In this document: piece after piece, positions 48,747 to 60,600 of the stretch
Layout: each line of letters starts with the position of its first letter
How positions within the stretch are numbered: position 1 is the first letter of the stretch
Source of the DNA: Chaunax sp. Z400
Lineage: Eukaryota > Chordata > Actinopteri > Lophiiformes > Chaunacidae
NCBI GenBank assembly: GCA_037577475.1
Contig: CM075194.1
Span: 5,569,992-5,633,991, forward strand
Reading direction: 5' to 3'
Length of the DNA: 64,000 nucleotides
Notes under the pieces: model-generated
Databases searched by the model: none
What the model was told of the DNA's origin: nothing
The model's input: only the letters and a program-made list of their open reading frames with translations
Made by a program: the position numbers and the translations under genes

Positions 48747-48777
48747 CCAATGGGAGGAGAGAAGATCAGCTATAAAT
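48747..48777 (+). promoter_or_regulatory. ckb: ckb promoter: CCAAT and TATA boxes
   Basis: CCAAT (48747-48751) is followed 20 bases on by TATAAAT (48771-48777). A second CCAAT lies at about 48717. Paired CCAAT and TATA elements are known for brain creatine kinase promoters. Transcription would start near 48800. Confidence 0.65.
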
Positions 48778-48799
48778 TACGATCTCAAGTCATCCGTCT

Positions 48800-48917
48800 G
48801 ACCGGAGAGCTTCTGGGACGCTGTTGGTGTTTAGTGAGCTCCTCGGCCGGAAAAATAGGGATCTTTGTATCAACTACTGGTAGTAGTAGTAGTAGTCCAC
48901 AAATCCGAAAACAACAG
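48800..48917 (+). other. ckb: Likely noncoding exon 1 of ckb
   Basis: The segment after the TATA box ends in the donor AACAACAG|GTAGGA. No ATG occurs between the predicted start and the donor, so the leader has no upstream start codon. A short TAG repeat lies inside. Confidence 0.55.
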
Positions 48918-49305
48918 GTAGGAATAATGTCTAATTTAACTCAGATTTCCGTCACACTGCCAGAGAATATTTAGTTTTTAACGATTAAATGATAGCTTTA
49001 CGGTGGAGAGATTATCTTGGCCTTATGCATATCTTTTCACCACAATGATTCACGTTAGCTTTGAGGTAAAATAATAGATTGATACGATCCATGTTTGCAA
49101 AGTGTATCTGCTTTCTGCACCTGCTCTTCAGAGCATTCAAGCAATTGACGGATATTCTATCGACTATCTGCGGTTATTTGGTCACTTGAGCTCAAATGTA
49201 ACATCCACAGTTATAGAAATGATCCTGCCTGTTCGCACTTTGCATGCGGTTTATTTCGCTGCTTTTCACCGTTTCTTGCCTCCATCCTCCGCCCAGGGAT
49301 CAGCC

Positions 49306-52049
49306 ATGCCTTTCGGTAACACGCACAACCAGATGAAGATGAAATACACCTCGGAGCAGGAGTACCCGGACCTCACCAAACACAACAATCATATGGCTAA
49401 GATCCTGACTCCTGCTATGTACGAGCGGCTGAGGAGCAAACAAACACCGAGTGGATTTACTCTGGATGATATCATTCAGACTGGGGTTGATAACCCAGGT
49501 AAAAACCCGAGCGGCTTTTACGCGAAACCGCCATCTGTTCTGCCTGATCCACTGCGTTTAATGGCCGCAGCGGCACTCTGTGCTTAAGGTTCCTGAGAGT
49601 GAACACTAACAGCTTTGTGCACTGCGACCTTGACAAAGGAATCAACAATAACCTTCATGTAAATACTTATGGATGGCTGAATCAGTTAGAGACTGTCATC
49701 CTACACTAAATAGGATTCTATTGACCAATATTACACTGCTATATAGCAAAGGGTAAAGAATACCAGTGTTGCATAATGAATGCAGGGAGCAGCTGATAAT
49801 CCACTGCTGCTTTCACTCTTCTATGATGTCACTTATTTTATAGTGTAGTCTAATTTATCAGATGGCCAGTGTTTGTCTTCCATTTAAACATTCAGGAGCA
49901 TCATGATTATTGTCACCGAAGTATGACCGGTGGCTTTCCCTCACCTTGTAGACTGTTTCTGTTTAATTCTGATAGTATGGCGAAGCAGACGCTGAACAAG
50001 CTGTCAGCTGAGGATGAGTTCCCAGATCTCAGTCAGCACAACAACCATATGGCCAAGTTCTTAACCCTGGACATGTACAAGAAGCTGAGAGAGGGAGCTA
50101 CACCTAATGGCTTCACCATAGATGGTGTCATTCAGACAGGGGTTGATAATCCTGGTACAGCTATGCAGTCACATCCAAGAGACCTGATGACACTCAGCAC
50201 ATTGAATTAATGAGGATGTTATTTTGTGTGGCCTTCTCTCCGTTCTCTTTTTTTTGTGTGTGAACCTGTTGGCCTTGTGTGCAGGCCACCCCTTCATCAT
50301 GACTGTGGGCTGTGTCGCTGGAGATGAGGAGACATACGAGGTCTTCAAAGAGCTGCTGGACCCCGTGATCGAGGACAGACATGGTGGATACAAACCCACA
50401 GACAAACACAAGACTGACCTCAACTCAACCAAACTGAAGGTACCACAGCCCTGTCACTTAACATGGCTGAATGTAACAATGGGACTGAACAGAGAAACTA
50501 ACATGCGTATGGTCCTCTTCAGGGTGGTGACGATCTGGACTCCAACTATGTCCTGAGCTCCCGTGTCCGAACAGGCCGCAGCGTCCGCGGCTTCTGCCTC
50601 CCACCCCACTGTAGCAGAGGAGAGAGACGCGCTGTGGAGAAGCTCTCCATCGAAGGTAAAGCGGCCACTTGAGTGTTGCTATGCAGGTACCTGGCTTCTG
50701 ACGATGCTGTGTCTCTGACTGCCATCTGTACTTAATCCTGTGTATTTAGATATAGATGGAGACATAGCTGCAGCTGAATGATTCTGTTTTGAAAACCGCA
50801 TTAGAGTAGAGGGCTGTGGCCTGAACCTTAGTGATGTCTAGTGAAGTGAGCATGATGCTGGTTGATCTAATTTGTGTAGCAGTGGATGCCCTCTAGTGGT
50901 AGCATGATAGGACAACAGGTTATAGTGCAGCACACTAAAGGTCAACTTGACACTGAAGCAGTCCCTCACTGGATGGACTTCCAGTATTGCTACCTGTATT
51001 TCTGCTTTGGATCTATGGTTTTAACTTTTGAGATGGATGTTCTTTAAGCTTGCATTGTCCTCCCTGCAGCTCTGGCCTCCCTGACCGGAGACCTGAAGGG
51101 GAAATACTACGCCCTGAAGAACATGAGTGATGCCGAGCAGCAGCAGCTTATCGACGACCACTTCCTGTTTGACAAGCCAGTGTCTCCTCTGCTGCTGGCC
51201 TCAGGGATGGGCCGGGACTGGCCTGATGCCAGAGGCATCTGGTAAGATTTCATCCTCACTGCTATTTCTCAGCTGTTTTTTAAATTAAATTTTTTTGGAG
51301 GGAAACTGGGTAAAATATGTGTCCCTATCTGAAGGCACAACGACAACAAGACATTCCTGGTTTGGGTGAATGAAGAGGACCACCTGCGTGTGATCTCTAT
51401 GCAGAAAGGTGGCAACATGAAGCAAGTGTTTGATCGCTTCTGCACCGGACTCACCAAGGTGGGTAGAAATATACGTTCACATTGGTTGATTGAAAGAGGT
51501 GCAAGTTCACAATTGTGCTTTCTATTGTATGTATAATGACCGTATTGACCTGGGCGTGTTTAGATTGAGAACCTGTTCAAAGAGAGAGGCCATGCATTCA
51601 TGTGGAACGAGCACCTGGGCTACGTCCTCACCTGCCCATCTAACCTGGGCACCGGCCTGCGTGCAGGTGTGCACGTGAAGCTGCCCAACATGAGCAAAAA
51701 TGCCAAGTTTGAGGAGGTTCTTAAGAAGATGAGGCTCCAGAAACGTGGAACTGGTGTGTTTAACCCTTTCTAATTGTCACCATCAAAATATAAGATTTAC
51801 ATTCATCTATACTATGATGGCAAACTTAAGCCTTGTGATCAGTGTTAATGTATTTCATCTTCACTATCAGGTGGTGTGGACACAGCCGCTGTGGGCGGAG
51901 TGTTTGACATTTCCAATGCTGACCGATTGGGCTTTTCTGAGGTGGAGCTGGTGCAGATGGTGGTCGACGGAGTCAAGCTGCTGGTGGAGATGGAGAAGAG
52001 GCTGGAGAAGGGCCAGTCTATCGACGACCTCATGCCCGCACAAAAGTAA
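49306..52049 (+). CDS. ckb: Creatine kinase, brain-type (ckb), canonical isoform
   Basis: Cytosolic creatine kinase moves phosphate between ATP and creatine to buffer energy supply. The coding exons are 49306-49498, 50285-50439, 50523-50655, 51070-51241, 51335-51458, 51564-51753 and 51871-52049, giving exactly 381 residues, the normal length. The start MPFGNTHN is the usual cytosolic CK N-terminus. Seen in order are HNNHMAK, GVDNPGHPFIMTVGCVAGDE, SSRVRTGRSVRGF, GERRAVEKL, DHFLFDKPVSPLLLASGM, NKTFLVWVNEEDHLRVISMQ and CPSNLGTGLRAGVH with the reactive Cys at 283. It ends SIDDLMPAQK. FCLPPHCSRGERRAVEKL and VELVQMVVDGVKLL favour the B over the M type. A second, alternative first coding exon lies at 49977-50154. 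Confidence 0.96.
49977..50154 (+). CDS. ckb: Alternative first coding exon of ckb
   Basis: This exon encodes MAKQTLNKLSAEDEFPDLSQ and continues to GVDNPG. It ends at the same codon phase as 49306-49498 (donor CCTG|GTACAG) and would give a 376-residue enzyme. Over the alignable 48 residues about two thirds match the first version. An acceptor (TTTAATTCTGATAG) sits one base before the ATG. If both exons were joined, the frame would read VWRSRR and stop, so they must be used one at a time. An own upstream promoter is also possible. Confidence 0.8.
50886..50899 (-). promoter_or_regulatory. CTCF-like motif in a ckb intron
   Basis: ATGCCCTCTAGTGG fits 13 of 14 positions of the CTCF core in reverse orientation. 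It faces the plus-strand motif at 18574. Occupancy unknown. Confidence 0.35.
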
Positions 52050-52213
52050 AGCCATCCCAACACGCCACCTCCACTTTTCCTCCCCCAATTACCCTCTCCT
52101 CCCTCCCCGTTCTCCTCCTGAATGACTGACTCTTGTCCTGGAACGCACTCTGTAATGCAGTTTGGATTTGTTTTGTGTATTTAAGATGAAACATCCTGTA
52201 TGGTTAGGATGAA

Positions 52214-52219
52214 AATAAA
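52214..52219 (+). terminator. ckb: Polyadenylation signal AATAAA of ckb
   Basis: A canonical signal about 165 bases after the stop. A short 3' UTR is usual for this gene. Confidence 0.75.
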
Positions 52220-52529
52220 GTAAATGTTCTGGTATAAGTTTGTCATCTATGAAGTCTTTTTCTTTTTTTTATGTATCATTGAATCTAATCACCCTCAGAG
52301 TGTAACATTCAGTATAATGTAACCTGCATCTATTGGTTGTAAATGGAGTTCTGGAAACGCAAAGACATTTAACAACTTGTTCCAAATGAAAGATGTAGTT
52401 TCTGGTATTGTCACATGACAAAGCTACACCTGCACAGCCTATTCGTTCAGTTTAAACCACCTTTACCAGGTTTCACACTAATGTAGAAATGCATGTATTT
52501 CACTAGTCTCAGACTTTAGCTGATGGTGG

Positions 52530-53460
52530 CTCCCCGATGCATGGTTGGCCCTACAAGATGAGAAGAGCACATCAGTCCTTGAATGCAGCACCTGGTACAT
52601 GTCTGGTACTAGTTTTTTATTTTTTATTCACCTCCCTGAACATAATGGCTAGTTGTACCACCCTTAGCAGCAAAAACTGCAACCAAACACTTCTGATAAC
52701 TCTAGCTCAGTCTCTGGCATCGCTGTGGGGGAATTTCGGCCAACTCTTCTTTGCAGAACTGCTTTAGTGCAGACACACTGGAGGGTTTGTAAGCATGAAC
52801 AGCTCTTTTCAGGTCCTACAACAGCATCTCAAAGGAGTTCAAGTCCAGGCCACTCCAACTCTTTAATTTTATTCCTTTTGAGCCGTTCAGAGGTGGACTT
52901 AACTCGTATGTTTGGGATCATTGTTTTGCTGCATGACCCAGCTGCCCTTCAGCTCCAGCTCACAGACTGATGACCTGACATTCTCCTTCAGGATTTTCTG
53001 GTAAAGATCAGAAGTCACGTTTCCCTCAATCATGGGAAGTCGTCCTGGCCCGAAAGCAGCAAAGCATCCCCGCAAATGACTTCTAGATAACGTGTCTCAC
53101 TGTGGATCTGCATCTGAGAAATAACTTTGCAGCCCTTCAGACTGATGTATTTGTCACCTTCTTCCTCATCTCTTGTGGAATTTCATTTAATTTTGGCATC
53201 ATCTGCCACTGGTGAGACCTACTAGTTAACTTCATGCGTCAGAAAATGGTTTATTTAAATGATTTGACTGAACAGCGCTGTGGAAGGGGTCAGATACCTT
53301 TTCACACAGGTGATTTAAGTATTGAATAACAATTTTGCCATAAATTATTTAAATGCTGTATTTAGTGTTTACTCAGGTTGCCTTTGTTTTATATGAAATT
53401 GTCTTTGAAGATCCAACACAGTTTAGTGTGAGATGCTCACAAACATAGAATAAATCAGTA
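52530..53460 (-). mobile_element. Tc1/mariner transposon remnant
   Basis: On the minus strand near 52905-52945 a broken frame reads WVMQQNNDPKHTS, the classic Tc1 transposase motif around the second catalytic Asp. It is followed by stops. Other phrases are AATTCGG-type transposase C-terminal coding (CTTCTTTGCAGAA on the plus strand) and a terminal region with CCTTTTCACACAGGTGATTTAAGTA. The middle is deleted. It lies between the tail-to-tail ckb and mark3. Confidence 0.75.
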
Positions 53461-54326
53461 GTGTGAATATCCAGGTTACAACTGGGCTCAACACCCAACT
53501 TATTTAACTCTGGCATAAATTCAGTACCTCAAAATACTAAAGAGGGCCTCGTCTGAAAGCTGAGTTATTTTACAAATGAAGGACAAAGATTTCCATGTAA
53601 TTACTGTAACTCTGTGCATTTCTAATGTACAAGCTGCGGTTACATAATAAGGTCATATTTATGTAAAGATTCCTATTTTTTCCTTTCTAAAAAATGACAT
53701 TTCAAAAGAGTTTAACTTTCTAACATTGAACAAATACAATAACATACTGGAATGAAGCTCCACAAAGAAACAGCAAAATGGAAGCAAATGTTTTTATATT
53801 TTTTTATCTCGACTGTGTCCGATTACAAATGATCTGCGTGAGACGAGAAGTTCAAGTTGACAGACACTTTAATCGAGACATGAGTGACCCTTAAACCATG
53901 TGGGCATTTACACAGACTCCCCATCATCTTAACTTTTTAACGAAATACAAAAGAAAAAAGAAAAAAAAAAGTATTGCAGTAAAGTAGTCTTGAAAGTGAG
54001 ATACATTATTTACACTGAAAACAAAACGCTACGTTAATTTTTCTTTTTCCAGGAGAAAAAAATAAATAAGACTAGAAATGTTTTTTTGTCCACATTCACA
54101 GCATGACAAATCATATTCAACTTGTTAATGTTGACCCCGTGTGGCCAGAATAATCTGAGATATTAGTAGTGATTATTGCCAAAAGCCTTAATCTATACAT
54201 TATAATATTCAATACATACTCTGTATTTTGTTTTAAAAAAAGGAGACATTTGGAAACTGCTACTCGGATGATTGTACAGCTTAAATACTTCTAGATATAT
54301 ATATGTATACTTTGAAACCCTTTTGT
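53461..54326 (-). other. mark3: mark3 3' UTR and spacer
   Basis: AT-rich sequence downstream of the mark3 stop. An ATTAAA on the minus strand (53868-53873) is a possible polyadenylation signal. The exact transcript end is unclear. Confidence 0.4.
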
Positions 54327-54672
54327 TCATAGCTTTAACTCGTTGGCAACTTTGGAAGCAATGTTTTTGAAAGCGATGGATGATCCGGATATCCGTTTGA
54401 ACCTGACGCCATTGAGGGAGAGACGGGGCAGCTTGCAAACCTCCATCTCCCACTGGACCAGGTTTTCGGCTCTTCCGTCCCCGTGAACGCAAAGGAGCAG
54501 GAAACTCTCTTGCTGTTCGTAGTCGCAGTTGTTGGCATCGAGCACCTTACGAATCTCCCGCATGATATCACAAGGCTCCATGGAGCTGGTGGTCCTCATA
54601 CTCCAAGTGAATCTGAGGGAGCGGGGTTTACCGTCTTTATTTTCCCCTTTTTGATCCCCAGGTACATGGCGA
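54327..54672 (-). CDS. mark3: mark3 last exon, KA1 domain (dual-frame exon)
   Basis: After acceptor CTCTTGACAG the main frame encodes RHVPGDQKGENKDGKPRSLR and then FTWSMRTTSSMEP. Conserved KA1 blocks follow: MREIRKVLDANNCDYEQ, VQWEMEVCKLPRLSLNGVRF, KRISGSSIAFKNIASK and the terminal ANELKL. KA1 binds acidic phospholipids and helps autoinhibition. Entered in the +1 frame, the same exon encodes VAMYLGIKKGKIKTVNPA then PSDSLGV and stops at 54596-54598. Confidence 0.93.
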
Positions 54673-57600
54673 CTGTCAAGAGAACAAACAAACAAAAAAT
54701 AAATAAAGTTTTAGGATGATTGGGTTTTTTTCTTCAATAAAAAGGTGGATTTAAAGATTGAACAGAAATCCACCTTTTCATCTGTTCATACACAAAGTCA
54801 ATTAAAGCAGCCAGCAGAATCAACAAACCCACCAGCTACCGTCAAAATGTAATGGAATAATTCAACTCTGTAGGGTGTTTTACTTACAGTTACTTCCTTG
54901 CTGAGAGTTACATAAGAACATCAATACCAATCAAGTCTGCATGCTAAATATGAAGCTAAAGCCAGTAGCATAACATAAACACAGGAAACAGCTAGCCTGG
55001 CTTCTCTTAATTGGCTTCTCATCCAACTCTCAGGAAGAAAGCAAATATCTCAAAATGTCGTACTATTCCTTTAAATAATATTCAGCTAGCTGGTGTTTTT
55101 TCCCCACCCGGACACATTCTAGCCCCAGTTTGTACAGTTCATATAATGCATTCAAATCACAAAGCCCACATTTGAAAACAGCAGTTGTTAAACTAAAATT
55201 TGGCTTTTCTGAAGTTAAATCCTCAAAGACTTTTAACCCTATGGATAAAATATTTTTAACTCCTTTCATAGTTTGTGGTTTCTTTTCAGGTCTGGGAAAA
55301 TATTATATGTACTTTTATGTAAATTTGTACCACATGAAGCAAAATTACAATTATTCACTGAGTAAATCTGTAAATCTTACACATAAACTATGTTTCAAAG
55401 GAGGATCCAATGGATTTTGGAGTAGCTGCAGACAAAGAGGTTGATCCATTATTTGTTTTTCACTTCAATATTTTAACACTGAGGGCAGCCATGGCGCATA
55501 TATCTTATTGGAAGTTGGATTACAGTATAATCTAATTAAAAGGGACTGTTGCTTTGTGCGCTCTAGTGAGTGTCCTGCTTGTCTTTGCCTTTTGTGGATG
55601 ACACAAGTAACACAATCCGTGTAGGATGTTACAGTTACATGGCATGATCCTTATTATTCCTTATAGATGTTGAACAATAAATATAGCAGATTAATAAAAA
55701 GATAAATCTGAGTTAATATGAAAAAAAAGATCCTAATGATGTGCAGTTGTACTACATATTGTGTTTCCATACATTTCAGAGGATTAGAGTATAATAATGG
55801 CTCATCTAGTGTGTAAAATACTTCAACCAAGTGAAACAGATTAAAAATCATTTTTTACTGAGGAGCAGATTGAATATTTTCTTTTTATCCAGATGGTTAA
55901 AATTGTCTTTGAGTTTTTTAATGTCTGTATTTATTTCAAAATCCGTCAAAATTCAAAATCCAAATATAATGTAAACTGGGGCTGGACACATCCATGCTGT
56001 TTTAATGGTGGTTTTTGAGGTATTAGAATATTTTTTTTAGGTTGACAAGAATACAAAATGCCATGCTAGCAGAGCAGCACACGAGTAAAGTGCCATGCAA
56101 ACAAAAAAATTTAAAAACAGCAAGCCGAAACATTCAGCATAATGTTCAAAGCACAACAGCTCAAATATGACACACTGGTTTCCAAACACATTAAAACATC
56201 CCATAAGAAACAGAGCAGAGGGGGTTTCCTATGCAAGCTGGTCGCGCACCTCGAGGCTGCAGACGAGGACAATCTGAAGCTTACGTTTAAAGGGGGACCG
56301 ACACATTAAGGGGGTGGGGGGCGGGGTGGGGTAACCTCACCTTGAGCCCTCAAGTCTCCCGTTTCTCTCAAACTCGGTTGAGACTCTGAGGCGCATGAGA
56401 AGATGAGACAGGGGAGGAGGACAAAAAAGAAGAAGAAAAAAAAAGATGTGGATTGTGCACGAAATAAATAATTTTAGATTATTTTCAGTGAATTAGAAAA
56501 AAAAAGATTTAAAAAGAGAGCGACACCGACGTGAAACCACCACGAAAAAAAAAACAAAAACAGAAATATACAAAGAAATGGAAGATTTTGCTTCAAGTGA
56601 AGAATCATGGGAGACAGATATAAAAGCAGTGATGAATATTCAGACTGTGACTCCAAACTGAAACCAACCATTTAAAAGAAGACAAAGAAAAATGTTTCAA
56701 CACACAGCAGGAAGGAGAAGCATCTCATCAACTAGTGAGTGTGTCGACCCAAAACTGCAGCCTGCAGGTGAGATTTAGCTTTTAATAGAAGGGAGGTGAT
56801 GGTCTGCTGCTACAAACTTCTATTTATTTTACTACTAAACTGTAAAAAACTCAGAGCTGGAAAATAAAATCATTAAAAAAACTTTATTCATGAGCTTAAA
56901 GTTAAGTATTGACCTTGGAGACTGAAGTCTAACAAAGAAATCCTAACAAAAATTCCATTTCTGATTTTGTTACATTGGAGTCAAGGTTTCTCTTCCGTTT
57001 ATTATGCTTCCGACTGTGTAATTGGAAAATACCTGAAGAAAAGCTACGTCCAAAAACAATACTAGGACCCATGAACACAGACGACTTTTCTGGGTTGATG
57101 CAGACGGGAGAGGCTCCTTCCAACATGAAGCTGTGTGAAACTCAGGCTCTAAAATTTAAGCCAAAATGTTCCCCGACAACGACTCGCTCCTGTGACTGAA
57201 GCAGCGAATGATCAGCGTTGGTCCACTCTCTGTTGGGTTTAATGAGGCTGAGCTACAGGGTGATATGGTCACAATGAAAAAGCTCATCATGTCAGTCATG
57301 GATGAACTTTTCAATGTCGCTCAGTCAGATTTATGGCCACAATCATCTCTCTAACAGAACGACTTCATTCATGAATAAGTTGTTTTGACCCAATGAGAAA
57401 ACATCTTCTCCATTTTAAAACTGGTTACTTCATCTATTTGTAGGGTATTTGTCGGGTGTTGTGATGATTGTGCGAGGTTTGGTCACACTAGACTGAATTT
57501 GTGACTAGTCTGTGAAGAGTAGAGTAAGAAAACTCATGTTTTAGAGAAATAGCCATGATGGCTTTATCCAACTAATCCCAAATGACTACACTTCCTTGTT

Positions 57601-60600
57601 TAACTAACCAACCCCTATAAAAAGACATGCTGGCATGCTGGAGGCGGGGCCGTCATTATTCCACTATAATGCTCCTATACCAGCGTTATGTAGCCAGAGG
57701 AACAACCTCGCCTTGGTTGACCAGGTTACGCCTTCATTGCTTTCAGACTGAAGTCGGGGCGGAACAAAGGTGCAACAGGCCCGGAATGAAAACACTGTCT
57801 GAATGGAGCTGAAGATGAAGAGGATTACCGTTGTAATCAATGCTGATTGGGGACACTTGTATGTCTCTGACATATTATTAATATAAAATGACATTAAGTG
57901 TAAAAGGGTTTAATCCATAAAGGCTTAATCTTAGCCAGTTTTGCCAGAATCGAATCATTTTCCTGAGGACCGCAAAACCAACCCAGACCAGCTGTGTTTG
58001 TTTTTTAATGTTCGGCTGTGTTCATCTGCTCTTCACAGTGACTTATGAGGACTTTTACAGGGTGACAACAGTTCCTGAATGACTACAAACAAAAGGAAAA
58101 TGTTGGAGTAATACAACAGTAGATTAGATTCTAAGCAAATAAGCAGCAAGCTCCCTGCTTCCCTGACAGTAAGGGTTGCCAGCATGCATTGTAGCCTGGA
58201 GAACAGAAAAACAGGACGGGTGGAGGAAGAAGTGACTCCAAACTCCGACAGTTCAAGAGACTCAACAACAAGAGTACAAGTGAACAGACAGGACTGACAG
58301 CAGGTCCTGGGTCGGTCAGAGAGGCTGTGAAAATCACAAGACCGAGGGGATGTGGGAGGGAGGGTGAGGAGTGAAGGGTGAGTTCCTTTACATATCTGAC
58401 ACTCGAGACTTTGGTCTCAAAGGAGAGATTGAGGGATTGAAACAGCCCCTTACTCTAGATCTTCATCGTCCTACAACTCTCTATATCTTCTGCTCCTGAA
58501 TCTGAAAGAAAAAACGGGCATCTGAAGAAAATGGAGATTGGCTCAATGAACACATGACAAGAAAAGAAAGAGAGAGAAAGGGAAAGAATATTAAAAATGT
58601 ATGACATGAGGACAGGCCAAAAAAGAAGAAAAAAACCTGGAAGGATGATGAGAGGGAAGGAAGGAAGGACGGAAGGAAGGATAGGCTGACAGAGACTGGA
58701 GGGCAGAAGACTTACTAAGGGTCTTTCCTCCCTGGGTAGAAGAGATGGCAGGCCCTGTTTTGGCCGTCTGCCGTTTGGCCGGGTCAATATTGACCCTGGG
58801 CAGGAGAGGAAGAGCAGCAAGAGGTCAAGGTTAAAGGACTCAGGAAGGTTAGGAAGACAAAAAAACACACAGACTATGATGAGACGAGGAGGAAGGTGAC
58901 TGAACCTAAAAACATCCTGAGTGGAGGAAAACGACACAAAGTTGTTGGTTAAGTCGCAAAAATGAGATGAGATCCAGAAATATATGGAGGGTAAAAACTG
59001 ACAAAATGTAGTAGAAGGTTGTCACAGAGTTAAATATAACAGAATACATTAACAATATTATTACTGAATAATTATAATTGAGAGCGAAACAAAATACTAA
59101 GATTTATTATTTTCATTCAACCTCCAATCAGCTGACTAAGAGCCTAAAGCCCTGCTAGCAGCTCTAGCCCTTTTTATACAGAGGTCGAGTAATAGCGCCA
59201 CAATGAAGACCCTTATTTATTCATTATTTAAAAATTTTTTTTTTTAAACCAAATAGTTATAACAGCTGATTACAGCCCTGATTCAGAGTTCATAGAAAAA
59301 GTTGTCAAAGAAAAAGTAATTTAAAAAATGAAGTTTTACTTTATAATATTCATTGATTTTCTGATTTAAAAATAAAAAGATTTTTTGATTTAAGTGATTT
59401 AAAGTTGAATGAAAATGATCAAACTCGTACATTTGTTTACGCTCCAATTCAATTATTTCAATAACAATATTATTTACTGATGTATTCAGTGATATTTTGA
59501 AATATCCGATAACCTTTTACTGCATTTTCTCACCAAAGAAAGGAGGACAGTAAAAAAAAAAGGTGAGGTGATAAGAGTGAGACGACAGATGACGGAGTTC
59601 ACAGACACAACAACTCTGGATGATGAAGATGCCAGAGGAAGAAGACTGTCCTTCCACCTGTCAGCCACCAGAGGGCACAGCTGAGCTTTGGGACGGCACC
59701 CTGCGAGGGTCAAAAAGCTCCTCTACTGTTCTGAGAGGCCACGGCTGATACTGATAAAGTGACGGTGGCTAGCTGAGTTTTACCAACAGCTATCATCGCT
59801 GTATTTCAGGAATCCATTTGGCAGGTCAGATCTGTTTAACAGCCTCCTTTCCAAACCCCGACCCTCCATAAGTGGGGGGGGGGGAAGGGACAGACACTGA
59901 CCGGACTCCTTCAAGCACCCACAGCAAATACAGTTATGTGATATATGTTTGGAAAGGGAGAAACTCCTATTCAGGATCTCTGAACTGGTGACGCCAAGTC
60001 TTAAATGGTTAAAAAAAAAGTAACTGCTGGATTATATTCGTTAGGAAAGAACAGGACATTTGATTTGAGGATTTTTGTGGAAATGTTCACAATTGATTAA
60101 TTGACATCCGTGGTTGTTTATATTGCTCTTGTAAATTTCTGCACACACTGGGAGTAAATGTGATATTTTTCTCCAAGTAGACTTGGTGTGTATGGTGATG
60201 TATAGCTGATCTGTAATGGGCTGCATATAAAAGGAAACCACCTCTGACACCACCCTGTTGAAAGCCAGTTCGCCTCACACTGGTCTCCCAAGTTGAAGCC
60301 AAGAAATCCAGTTCAAGACTACCACCATTCCCAAATACAAATAGAGCGTAGCTAAAAGGACAAATAATTGACTTACAGACCTTTTGGAGGGCATTTACTT
60401 TTAAGTTAAGTTCCTATACCTGTAAGAATACACAATGCAAAGCCTTATGAAACATTCAACACCACTGGATTGACCAACTTAAGTCCTACACAGACACGAC
60501 TGGGCAAAGTTTAGTTTCTTTATGTCTCGAACACGTCCTCATCTGTCTGAAAACAGGAAAACATCTCATACTTGGTGATTTCTTCTGTTCTTACAGCCAC

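Larger units (their letters stand above)
56386..58715 (-). other. mark3: mark3 intron between cassette exons B and A
   Basis: Contains the Tc1-like copy 3 and the possible terminal exon at 58455-58501. Nothing else is recognised. Confidence 0.6.

Noticed and set aside
58455..58937. A 160-codon minus-strand frame over mark3 exon A and its flanks
   Set aside because: Runs through intron pyrimidine tracts; the real coding piece is the short cassette exon in another frame.
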